NCBI RefSeq assembly: GCF_001638985.1
Contig: NW_017265139.1
Location: 558,001 to 622,000 of the forward strand
DNA length: 64,000 nt
Direction of reading: 5' to 3'
From: Phycomyces blakesleeanus NRRL 1555(-)
Lineage: Eukaryota; Mucoromycota; Mucoromycetes; Mucorales; Phycomycetaceae
Shown: positions 27,232 through 38,821 of the stretch, piece by piece
How the letters are laid out: each line of letters begins with the position of its first letter
How positions within the stretch are numbered: the first letter of the stretch is position 1
Notes under the pieces: generated by a model
Databases searched by the model: none
The model's input: only the letters and a program-made list of their open reading frames with translations
Told to the model about the DNA's origin: nothing
Position numbers and translations under genes: made by a program

Positions 27232-27579
27232 TTAAGTGAAGTGTATATATTTATATATCTTTTGTACTGGATTCGGGAGTTTTATATGATATTCTATAAC
27301 GTTTCGGCTTTTCTTCAATTCGCCGTGATTTAATTCAGTGAAATGTTTGTGCCCCACGGAACTTTTTATGTAGCTGCTGGATCTTCGCATAAATTGCTTG
27401 TTTCTGATAGAGCAAGATTCCACAATATTCCAGAAGTTGTTTAATTTTTTTCTACGACATCTGTTTATTTTTTCCTGAAGATCATATTTTTTCCATCTCT
27501 TATAGTTCTTCTCTTCGTGTAACCAGAAAGAAATGATCTTTTCAAAATTCGGTCCTATATTCACACCATCCTTGTTCAA
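27232..27579 (-). other. Unassigned reading frame, possible exon
   Basis: A 115-codon minus-strand frame rich in Lys, Asn, Trp and Arg (FWLHEEKNYKRWKKYDLQEK and onward) without an upstream ATG; its first possible initiator is TTG. The sequence AACAAG at its 5' edge could be a splice acceptor, so it might be a terminal exon of an undetected gene. No family recognised. The adjacent DNA 27580-28911 is AT-rich, with no other supported gene. Confidence 0.2.
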
Positions 27580-28911
27580 TTATCTGTCATATTCGCGGCA
27601 AATAGCTTCTATATACTATTTTATTATTACAGATAATATGTATATATATACCTTATCACGGTGAGTTAGTGAAATATTTGCATCGCTTTCTTGATGACGG
27701 TTAAATGTTCTAATATATACATAACCAAATCGTATACGTATGTTTTTGCAGATGAAGAATCTACACTCCTTTCTAAAGAACGGTTTGTGTGTAAGTGCCA
27801 TTTCCAAATAAATAAATAAGTAAATAAATAAAGTAAAGTAGCTGTCACTTAAGTCTAATGACTTGGGAAGTGAAATATTTTAAAGATATAGAAACGAGAC
27901 TAGGTAGACAGGCATCACGCATCAAGACTACATTAAGAAATAACCTGTTTTTCTATGTTTATAAAACTCCTTTATATATATATATTTATAGTTGTCTTGA
28001 TAGCTAAAGCTTTACTCATGTAAGCTTAAATGCTATTTGCTATGCCATTTTATCCCTAAATATACATATTTCTCTATTGCCTATTTCAATTAGGCACACA
28101 GTTACCATAGTGTGAAATATGAGCGATAGTAATTAATGATCTTGATAAATATAAATTTCAAAAATGGGTTAAAATATTTCTGTAAATTGAAAAGAAAACT
28201 AGATCTTCTTTTTTTCACTTTATACTTTATTATATATCTCATGGTGTAAAAGAAAAGGGTAAAGCTAGATTTTTGCCATCCGCAAGAAGTAGCGCAACAA
28301 CGTAACTGGTACTACTGGCTATTCTAGTAGCAAAATTGCTTTGCACCAATACCTGCGGATTACGTGGAGGTATAGCCAGAGATATATTTATCTAGTCTGA
28401 AAGAGAGGCAATATATCGCTACAGACAGTAAAGTATTGAATATTTAACTCTTGATATAGACTTAAAAGGGCTTGAGTACATAATGAGATAACAATTCTAA
28501 TACACAAGCTTGAAAAATGTTCGGATTTTGGTTTTGTTATATTTTCTCGGGTAGAATTGCACCTGCGTGTTTGTGTGTTATAAACCAAAAGTCTGTTTTT
28601 GATAATGCAAGGTGCCTTTGGTACCAATAATACTCCACAAGTCTCTTGTTTTATTCTGCCAAGAGACTATCCACACTTTTTGATAGCCTTTTGAATATAT
28701 TAAATATAACATCATCAAAAGAACTTTTATGGATAAGGGTAAAAAAAAAATAGAAAGAAAATAAAATTTCATAGTTGCCAATATTTCGCTAGCAGTAAAA
28801 TGTAAACGCATCATTGGTGCGTCGACTTCTATATATAAAAGCTTCATATATATAATAATAATAATTAATGGCCAGACCTTGTTGCTTTTTTCCTTGTCTA
28901 AATATTTTATC

Positions 28912-29871
28912 ATGCCAAAAGCCCCAAGACAGAAAAGAACTATTGTAAACTGCCCTCCACCTAAAAGACCCGGAGAAATCAACTTTAGCCTGTGGGAAAG
29001 AGACCTCACTTGTCCTGTGTGCAGCAAAACCTTTCTCCAAACATGGTCATTACGAAGACATTTGACTGGTGTTCATCAAAAGTCTAATCCAGAAAAAGCC
29101 GTAGAATATAAAGCTGTCAAGGCATCTGACTATTCTTCCAAAAATGAAAAGGTAGATAATAGATTTCTATATTATACTATGATTTCTTTTTTTTTGGAAG
29201 TATATTTCTACTAGTCTAATTAGCTTTTAATGATGAGCCAACAGTTAAAAAATAATTACTTATTAAAGGCTTTAATTACTTCTTAGAAAGTAATTATACA
29301 TGAAATCGATTGAATTCAAATTGCCATCAATTCCCCAATTCGCAGACCTTGATAATGATCTCTCTTTCCCTCTTTGATTGCTGGCGTCAACAGCAAAATC
29401 CAGCGAATGTTGAAAAGAAAAATACTGCTTGCAATGAATTTGATCATAAAAACTGAAAACGAAACTATCATTTGAAGAGCATCCAGGCTGCATGACCTGA
29501 ATGATCTTTTGAATTACCAGAAAAAGAAAAGAAAAAAATATGCCTGTATTTCTCTCACAAGGAGTGCCAGTCCCAACATTTACTAGAAGGGTTTCTACTT
29601 ACACCAACCTCTCCTTGTCGAACCTTGGATTTCCCACGTCTTATCTGAAGAAGAAGAAAAAAACCTAATGTTAAGTGATATTGTCTGTACAGTACCGTAC
29701 ATCAAAATCAGTATATCTTTGAACAAGGCAAAAAAATGGATATCGAACAAGCTCTTCTGGAAACAAATGCTCGGAAACGTTGGGATTGGTGATTGGCATG
29801 CGCCACTTCTCGGAGTACGAAGAAGAGAAGGTTGGAGTAGAATGAAAAGCATAGTGAGGTTTAATAATTAA
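28912..29871 (+). pseudogene. C2H2 zinc-finger gene, probably degraded downstream
   Basis: A clean first exon from 28912 to 29151 encodes a basic N-terminus and one C2H2 finger, CPVCSKTFLQTWSLRRHLTGVH (C-X2-C-X12-H-X4-H), ending at AAAAG|GTAGAT. Downstream, coding-like segments appear in three different frames: KLPSIPQFADLDNDLSFPL at about 29310, FDCWRQQQNPANVEKKNTAC at about 29380, and LSFEEHPGCMT at about 29470. A final 85-residue open block (LLVEPWISHVLSEEEEKNLM and onward) ends at 29871. GT donors that could join these segments are lacking, so frameshift decay is more likely than splicing. Exon 1 alone could still be expressed. Transcript data would settle this. Confidence 0.4.
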
Positions 29872-30309
29872 TAAATATATTCTAGTTGCGCGCCTAAAAA
29901 GCCTAGAAACACATGCACACACATATTCTCTACATCTAAGTTTGACATTTGATTTATATTCACTTTTCCCTAACCAATTGAATACTATGTGTCTTTATGT
30001 ATTGGGAGTATGGCAGCAGCTATCCTGAGCTTACATCTATCTACAGCCTCAATTGTTTTCATATATTGTGACCTACATTATAAGTATGCATACCCATTGA
30101 TATTTTTTTGTTTGGTTGAGAGTTCATAAATACATCCTATATCACTTTGTTTGAAAATTGGGCTAATCGCCTTGAAAAACAAGAGATAAACAATATAAAA
30201 AAAAGCTGGGAATGTAGATTTAATGTAGATTATAGCTTTTGTGTTATTCTAATATATGTATATATATATGTGTGTGTTTATCTATTATTCATTTCTTTAG
30301 ATTTATTCT
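29872..30309. other. Intergenic DNA, no gene seen
   Basis: AT-rich 438-bp gap downstream of the ThDP-enzyme gene (which is on the minus strand). Nothing recognisable beyond TA-rich microsatellite near 30255. Confidence 0.65.
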
Positions 30310-32415
30310 TTAGATCTTGGCTTTGTCTCCCTTTTGTTTCATCCACCCAAACTCCTAAAATACCATATAAAGGAAGAGGTCAATCAATTGGATACTCAAC
30401 ATTGTTGTACATATGATTTTTTAAGTTTCTTTCACTCACCAATTTCTGTCGTCCTCCCGGAGCAATCAAGACATTAATAACACAAGTTTCATCTTTAGCT
30501 GCCAAGGCTTCCTTGAGAGCTGTGGCCAATTCAACCCGATTCTTAACCATCCAGCCCTTTCCACCACATGCTACCGAGAGAAGTTCATAGCGGGTCTCGG
30601 GCGAGAGGGCAGTCGGGGGAAGGCAATTGTTCTTTTTAGACTCTGCATAGTCATCATCTTCTAAACCATGATAGATACCGTTGTTGTTGATCACAATCAC
30701 AATCAAAGGAAGCTTTACACGGATCGCAGTTTCCAATTCCATAGCACTGTCGATAGAATATAATCAATAATCCATATCACGTATACCATATAATATATTA
30801 TTTGATTAGCTCTTACCTGAACCCAAACGCAGAGTCACCGACAATAGAGACAACACGCTCATTACGATAATACGCTTGTGCTGGAAAATATAAAGGAATT
30901 ATTTGAAAGAGAGAAAGTTTAGGTATCAATAGATAGTTATTACTGGTTTTTTATTTTATTATTATTTTGGAGGCTCTGGATAGTAACTTTACCTGCAATA
31001 GCATACCCCATACCAACTCCCATGGTTGCACCGGTACCGGCATCCAGACGATGGCGAGGTTCATGAACATCAAAGAAGGAACGGGCAATATCCATGGTAT
31101 TGGCACCCTCACTTACATAGACTATGTTTCTTTCGGGAAGGATATCCTTGATTACTTTAAAGGCAGTTCGGTATTTCAAGATTGATGTATCGTCGCCTTC
31201 CAGACTTGCCAGTCTTGTCTTTTCTACATTCTGAGATACCTTTGCAACCAAGCCTTTGACAAAAGAGTTTCCGGGTTGGAGTTGGGGAAGCGGGCGTTGA
31301 GCAAGGAGTTGTTTGAGAATAAGCTTGATGTCACCCAAGAGGGGTAAAGTGTCAGCACCGTTATTTCCCAGTTCTTCGGCGGAGATATCAATGTGAATAA
31401 AACGGACAGAGTCTGACCACTTTGGCGATTGTCCATAATGCAAAATCCAATTGAGTCTTGCGCCGACCAATAGAACTACATCTGCTTCGTGTAACGCTTT
31501 TGAGCGAGCAGCGGCGACACAAAGAGGATGTTCATCAGACAATAATCCTTTGGCCATAGGAGTAGGTAAAAATGGAAACTTGGTCTGTTCCACAAGAGCT
31601 GCCAGTTCATCTTCTGCACGGGCATAAGCAGCTCTGCAATACACACATTTTTTTTTCGTTTTTGTTTGATTTGTTTTTTTTTAATAAATCACAAAAGCTG
31701 TTAGATATCTGTTTCTTTTTTGGGCTTCCCAGTGACTCATTCATTACCCTTTTCCAAATACTATCAATGGCTGCTTGGCATTACACAAAATTGAAGCAGC
31801 TTCCTTAATGCTGGCGTCATTTGCCATTGATCTGGGGGTGTCTTGCACACGTGTAACCTGACAGCGTTCGATCCACTGGGGTTCGGTGGTTCGATACTGG
31901 ATGTAGTCTGCCGGTAAGTCGACATAAGATGCTCCTGGTCGTCCGTACATTGCTGAGCGGATAGCTTTCTCGATGACAAATGGAATTCTTTCCACTGAGG
32001 TAGGACGAGAGGCATATTTACAGTAAGGTCTGCATGCCTCAACCTGATCGAGCTCTTGGAAGGCACCCATATCTACCTGGTCGGTGTCTACAGAGCCAGA
32101 CAACAAGACAAGTGGCCAGCAATTGATCTTGGCGTTTAATAAGCCAGCCAAGGCATGTACAACACCTGGTCCACCGACACTCAAACAGACTCCTGGGCGC
32201 CCAGAAAGATATCCATATGCAGTAGCTGCATAAGCGGCCGATTGTTCATTACGGAAGCCAATGAATTGGATACCCTTGCTAAGACAGGCCTCGCCGATCT
32301 CTACTACTGGGATACCAACAATACCAAACACTATATCGACACCCTGTCTCTTCAGAGATTCGGCAATGAGTTCTGCGCCGGTGGCTGACTGTGGGGGTGC
32401 AGTTTGAGCAGACAT
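30310..32415 (-). CDS. 2-hydroxyacyl-CoA lyase / oxalyl-CoA decarboxylase family ThDP enzyme
   Basis: Five exons (32415-31748, 31633-30993, 30880-30817, 30746-30440, 30354-30310) give 574 residues, the usual length for the family (HACL1 578). The N-terminal ThDP-pyrimidine domain has FGIVGIPVVEIGEA and the conserved glutamate in GFRNEQSAAYAATAYGYL, then GAFQELDQVEACRPYCKYA. The central domain has FGKGAAYARAEDEL, LLVGARLNWILHYG and IHIDISAEELGNN. The C-terminal ThDP-binding domain has RHRLDAGTGATMGVGMGYA and the GDS...NNN metal/diphosphate motif (VGDSAFGFSAMELETAIR...VINNNGIYHG). The last residues, GDKAKI, end in a variant type-1 peroxisomal signal, so a peroxisomal location is likely. HACL (alpha-oxidation C1 cleavage) and oxalyl-CoA decarboxylase (oxalate breakdown) cannot be separated with certainty here; HACL/yeast Pxp1-type is favoured. 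Confidence 0.9.
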
Positions 32416-35400
32416 TTAGGATATATCTCTCAAAAAAGAAAAGATTAAGCAAGTTCAGGCGAGATGTAAAGAAAAAAGAAAAAAGTAGAGATCATATTAT
32501 GTTTTGGGACGGAGCTTTGTGACTGTATGATTAGTGGACAGAAAAGGATAAAAGGAAAGACGTGACACACCTGTGTTATGGCGCATAATCCTTACACAAT
32601 ATTTTTATTCTTTTTAAAAAGTGTGACATGGTTAGCAAGACTACCTTAAAGACAAAGGCCTTATTCAATTTTGCTTAAGTCTATCTTTGTTCTGGTCAAT
32701 TGTTGGTAGTAATTAGAGAAATTATCGAAACCCAACAAACTTTAAAAGATAAATAAATAAATATATAGCTTTTATATATATTATTTGGCCGAAAGATCAA
32801 CCACCAATGAATTTACATAGTCATTATTCGAAATGCTGATAATCCTAATATGTAACTATCACTTCTTTATGTGTAACGAAGATCCAGACCTCTATATGTT
32901 GAAATATCTACATATATATATATATATATATATTCAATGCAATTATCTAATTTTTTTAGGGGCTGTATTACTATTAAGAAATTCAAATGACATTTCATTC
33001 ATTATTAAATGTTAAAGACGTATGTATATATCTGGTTTTCGATTAAACTCGGATTGGTATTGATACCTTGAATTGATATGTAGATCTTTTCATATCACCC
33101 AATTTTATTTTATAGTATTTTTGTGAAATATCTAAGTAAACGAATAAAATGTGGGAGTATTGATTTCAGATTCAAGATTCAAAAGAACAAAGATACTAAA
33201 TGTTCAGAGGCTTGTACAGCTTCACTTTACTCTACTCTACAATATTCTATTATGATCACAATTATGGCTTACCTACCGACGTTTTCTCTTGGTAACAAGA
33301 GGATCAATGTCAGGCCATTCGACCATATAAACTCGTTTTTTTTCCTATTGTTCTGCCAATAAGTTTGGATTACAAGCAACTCAATATACATTACATACTA
33401 ACGTTCTTGTAAAGTTGGTGGATACCGGATACCCACTAATAAGATGAGTAAAGCTTTAATTATGTATGTGTTTTTAAAAGAGTAAAAAAAGAAGCCGGGT
33501 GAAATTTTGCTTTAAGTTACATACGTATATATATATACATTTTTTTCATTGATGGTTGTGGACATTAACAAAAGTTAAAGATGTCACTTGTAAGCTTATT
33601 CACAGACATTTAAAGTTCCTTTTGACAGAAGAAATTGAAGAAGAAGAAGAAATGAAGGGGTATGTACAAGGAAATACAAAATATATGTATAGTTGACAAA
33701 TCAGAAAGATATATAAAGTTTCGTTGCATAAACATGTCATTTATATATATTTATAAGTTTAATGAAATTTTTTTGAATGTTTTTTTTTGTTATATTTACA
33801 AGATAAAACAAAATTGACAATACAGTCCAACAGTTTAGAGCATATCTATTAGAATAGCTCTTATTATTTCGTAAGAACATAGACAAAGATAATTTTGCCT
33901 TGTAATTAATTGTCAGTTTGTATATATATATACAGTGTAGTTTGATAATTGGCTTTAAAAACAAATAAATAAATCATTGCACTTAAGCAAACGCCAAGTT
34001 ATGTATAAACACTTTTGGCTTTTGTTTGTACTAAGCTAGTATTATTGGTATTATGACTTTAATAATTTGTAAACATAGACGTACTAACAAGCCTCAATAT
34101 GATATATGTGCATGTGTGCATATTTAATGCTTAATTTGAGAATATCTGTCTTCAAAACATAGGCAGACGTAATAGAAAGAAATAAAGAGAGGGGATGGTG
34201 CTTGTACCGATATGTATTAGAACTTTTGAGCTTAATACATGAGTATGTGGCTGTTTCGCCGTAGTACAATAATGTCAATATTGATTTAAAGAAAGAAAGA
34301 TTATATGTTTTGTGTTTATATCAAGCTACAAAGATTCTCTAATACTTAAGAAAGTTAGAGAAAAAACAACAGTACATCTGTGGAATGCAGGAGTTTCGCG
34401 CCAAATCATATTTTCTTTTACCAATGATAATATACACATGGCTTACAGACATAATTCTAATGATATATAAGTCACACTTGTTGATTTACAACTGTATCCA
34501 GGCTATCCATGTGAGCTGTGAGGTGGGGGGAAGTATTAGATATGTAGTTCAATAAACTCACAAATCCTGACTCGTTAGTTTTATCTGTGGGTGTATATTT
34601 TCTTTTATCTTTTGATAACTACGTATGCTGTATGTTTTTCTAGAGTAGACCAAAATACTAGTTTATTGATATGCATATATCATTGGTGCCCTACTTTAGA
34701 AAACAGGCAAAATATTTCAAAACTAAACACTCTGTTAGCCAAGCAAATACTTTTTACCTTTATGTATATTTTAGTTAGTCAAATATTACTACCTTATAGC
34801 ATTCTAGAATCTGAATGTTTCCTTTTATTATCATTATATTCAACCAGTAAAAAAAAACTTTATTTATCTATTTGTTATTTTGTACTTTTGATCTTCAATC
34901 AAAGTGTTATTTTTATAAGCATTAATTCAAACCATGTTGTTGCTGAAACAATCTTATGTTTTTTTTTGTATTCATACCAAAATAAAAATCCAGCCCTATT
35001 ACCAAGTATATCTTAATAAATAAAAAAAGACTTCTTGATACTAAAGAGGTGTATACATATATAATTATTTTTTGAGATAAACACCCCCTCATTTACCCCA
35101 CCCATGCACGTATTTCCCAGATTTTTAGGCTACTTCCAAGCAATTCTTGTACTATTTTTTTTGATGTTAGAATTTAGAGAAGGGGTGTAACTCATTTGAC
35201 TTATTAAGTCTTATGCCTTATTATTATCATCATCATTAAAAAAAGGGGGGAAAGAGCACAAAACGCTTTAAACACGCCACAGCTGAAAACACAATTTGGT
35301 ACGACAAAGAAAAAAAAAGCTTGTTTATTTCTCACATTCTATACCATCATGGTTGATGATTTCAATTTATTGCTTTGTAATGAGCATTTTGCTTGATTAT

Positions 35401-37631
35401 TTTCTTTAGGAAGATATTTATATATATGTCTTTAAAGAAGGGGGGATTATTATAATTTTTTGTACTTTTAAATACTAAAAAAAAACCATCGTTTTGTACA
35501 ATCTAGGCCTGTGTGTGTGTGTGTGATAATAATAGCAATATCAGTAACAATGGCTTTGTTATGTAAATATTTAGATGTACCATATTGACTTTGATTTCTA
35601 TTTTGATTTCCTTAGAAAATATACTCTTACATGCTGCTGCCAATGTAATAAAAGTCTTTAGAGACTTAAGAAGTCCAAAATAAAGACAAAGAAGCTGTCC
35701 ATTCACTGTAATAGATCGGTATAAATTAGGTACAATTGGGCAGCTTTTCATATTCTTCTTCATTACATAATATCTTAATGGGGTACAACTTGTGAAAATT
35801 ATATACCTTCTTTGGAAAGAGGGTTCAAAAAAGAAAGATGAAAGAGACGGGTAAATATGAATAGATAACTTTATTTAATCTAAATAGAAACACTATAGGA
35901 AACAAAAAAAAACCCCAAAAAAAGGTATACTCATAGGTAAATTTCTATAGACAATTCCTTCATAATACCTACTCTTTATCTGTATTTATCTATCATCATC
36001 ATATATATATATATACATGGAGATTTGTAGATACTTTAGTTATTTTACAACATTATCGAAGGCCAGTTATTTATTTTATCATAATTGGCTATAATTGCTT
36101 TAACTTTTATGTATATATCTTACTGTTTTCACTTTACACTTAAAATATATTTGAGCTACCTTTTTGCGAGAACCCTTTAATTGTTCTTTTCTTTTATAAG
36201 AGTATTTCTTATAAAGAAGGTTATCCAGTGTTAATGTAGCGTTCAAGATCCCTTGACCCAAGATATTCAAAATAAAATAAAATTACCAATAGTCGTAAGT
36301 GTATATTTGTGTATATATTAAGCTCTATACAGTCCATGATTGTCTCCTTGTACTTCAACAAATAGATTGTGGAGAAATAAGGTTGTTTGAAAGAATTGTT
36401 TCGTAACCATTATATATATATATATTTATATATTTATCTATTTGCCTATTTGTTTACTCTAAATGATCAGCCAACAGTACACAACATTCTTCCCCTTGAA
36501 ATAATAATATTGGTCTACTTGTGCTGTGCTAAGTGCGTCATATAGAATACACTGTTCTCAAATTGTACTGAATATTTCCATTTTCTTGTTGTTGTTTTTA
36601 TTTTATATATATATATATATATATGCTTGTGTAAGTACAAATTCTATATGTCATCTGATAGACTTTCTTGAAATCGACTACATACAACAACCCCACAAGA
36701 AAGTCAAAAAATCACCGTTTTAATATTTGCAAAGCGTAAAATCTTAAGTGGAAGGCTGGTGTATGTATAAATAAATTTGAATCATATTTAGAGATAGAAG
36801 TAGCCAATGTCACAAATGTTCCAATTTATTGGATTAAAATGATTATTACAATTACTATCATCATTCATTGTACCTGAGTATTTTATTCAATATTGATCCC
36901 TACTATACATACATACATTGTGCAAGACTATTGATACTAGAATCCATTTTGAGATGTTCCAGATCTCGGAAGAAGAGGATGAGAACAAAGCAATTTCTTT
37001 CTATCGCAGATGAGAAACGCTAGTAAGTCAAGTATTAATTTCTCTTTTCCTACTCCAATACCCCCAATCGAACGTGAAGCAAGTTTCAATGACAAGAAAT
37101 CCTTACACTGCATTGTATTATGATTCACTGTACCACATGAATATTAAGATTGATGATATCCAAACACAGAACAAAAACATACACACACAAACTAAAGTAA
37201 AGCAAAAATATTTGGAAATCCTGACTGTTATCAGATTCAAAATTAATAAATGAATAAATGGTCAAATTCAAAAACAAAATAATAATACCAAGGGATAATT
37301 TGTAAGGTGAAAAATCATTACACTATTGAATATATATCAGTGACTTTAGTAGAAGCTTTTTTTTTCTTTGCAAAGATAATAATAGTATATTTGTTTCAAT
37401 TTTAAAGCTTCATAATGCTTTAATATTATTTTGGTTCAAAAAAGAAAAAAAGAAAAACCCTTTTTAAATAATACCCATTTTTGTCCTACCATGTTTCTTT
37501 TGCGATTTATGAAAAACAAAAAAACCTTCCCCCCAAAACCTTTCACCCCAACGAAGTACAGAGAATATCAATATTAATAATACTAAAAAGTTTATCTAGC
37601 ATTTTATTCAAAGAATTTTAAAGACTTGCTT
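32416..37631. other. Long gene-poor AT-rich interval
   Basis: More than 5 kb with many (TA)n tracts (32905-32930, 33524-33540, 36000-36016, 36412-36426, 36606-36624) and only short frames of random composition. A short minus-strand stretch near 33280-33335 reads MVEWPDIDPLVTKRKRR before a TAG and may be the tail of a dead gene. No gene is supported. Confidence 0.6.
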
Positions 37632-37868
37632 TTAAAGAAATATCTTGGGAATAGCTGGCGATAACACGCCTTGAAATGTTAATCTTTTCTGCTTCTTCTT
37701 TTTATATGCCTGCTTTTGTCTGACAAGGTGATCCGCCAGCACATATTCTCTTGGTCTTACAGTACTTTTGATTTGATTAACACGGGTGAGTTCATCAAAG
37801 ATCATGCCATCATCTCTCAATTGATTAAGAATATCTTTTTCTCTCATCCACCCAATATATACTGCCAT
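37632..37868 (-). CDS. Small uncharacterised basic protein
   Basis: The minus-strand frame beginning MAVYIGWMREKDILNQLRDD runs 78 residues to a TAA at 37632-37634; an upstream in-frame ATG at 37901 adds 11 hydrophobic residues. It contains NQIKSTVRPREYVLADHLVR followed by a KKKKQKR cluster that could be a nuclear or nucleolar signal. Codon composition is protein-like and unlike the flanking AT-rich DNA. No family recognised. It may be a complete small gene or the last exon of a larger one. Confidence 0.35.
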   Translation of the reverse strand: MAVYIGWMREKDILNQLRDDGMIFDELTRVNQIKSTVRPREYVLADHLVRQKQAYKKKKQKRLTFQGVLSPAIPKIFL

Positions 37869-37901
37869 ATGTAGAATTATAGTGTTGAATAATATGCACA
37901 T

Positions 37902-38821
37902 AACTTAAAGATCAAAATTGCAATAATCAAAGGATATTTTTACAAACTGTTTTACTAGCTGGGTACCCTAGGAAAGAAACCAAAATATTAGTAAAAATTC
38001 TTCGTCTATAAGAGAGTAAAGATACATCATTATCCACAAAACTATCCTTTTGCACCTCCTTAATGTTGGATCAAGATAGACGACAAGCAAGATACTAGTA
38101 AATAATGAAGAGGGTCTAAACTCATGCTAAATTCATATAGCTATCTTCTTTACCGCAAAATTATATTGCCTAGTATCGCCTTGTTCAGATTCTTAATACT
38201 AATAACATTAGTATTAAATGATAAAACAAATCTCATCTTCTTTGAAAGGAGTCTGATAAAAAAAAGAAGGTATTCTTCGGACAGTCACTATTAATTGTAA
38301 CCTTTTGCTTGACATGTGAAAGACTCTTTAGTTAGTCTTATTAAGAAAAGATCATTCTCTGTGATGAATTTCTCATAGATATTGGATACTTGTATCATTT
38401 CAATCGAGTCGATTCAAGTCGAGTCAAGTTTAATGATTTCAAATGCTGCAAAATGACTTTCTGACCATTATCTTGATTTATATTGATTGCTATGCTATTA
38501 TATTCTATTCCAAAGGCTAAAACTAAAACTAAAACTGAAGCAAAGAAAGAAAATATTAAAAATAGATCCAGAATAGATAACCTTGCTAGGCATTACCTAT
38601 CAATATTTGTCTTTTGCATATTTATGTACTTGTATATATACATATACACATATACACATACATCACATACATGTGTGTGTATAGATTAGTTTCGGTGCAC
38701 ATAAGCATGCATTGCATCAACACGCTTTTTCTTTTTATTTCTTCTTCTTTTTCTTCAATAGAAATAATGTTCTTTATTATGTTGTGTACTTGTATACATA
38801 TACACACATATATTATTATTA
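37902..38821. other. Intergenic DNA, no gene seen
   Basis: AT-rich DNA downstream of the ELM1-like gene. Contains a short TCGAGTCGATTCAAGTCGAGTCAAG repeat-like patch near 38405 and a TATACACATA-type microsatellite at 38640-38680. Confidence 0.6.
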
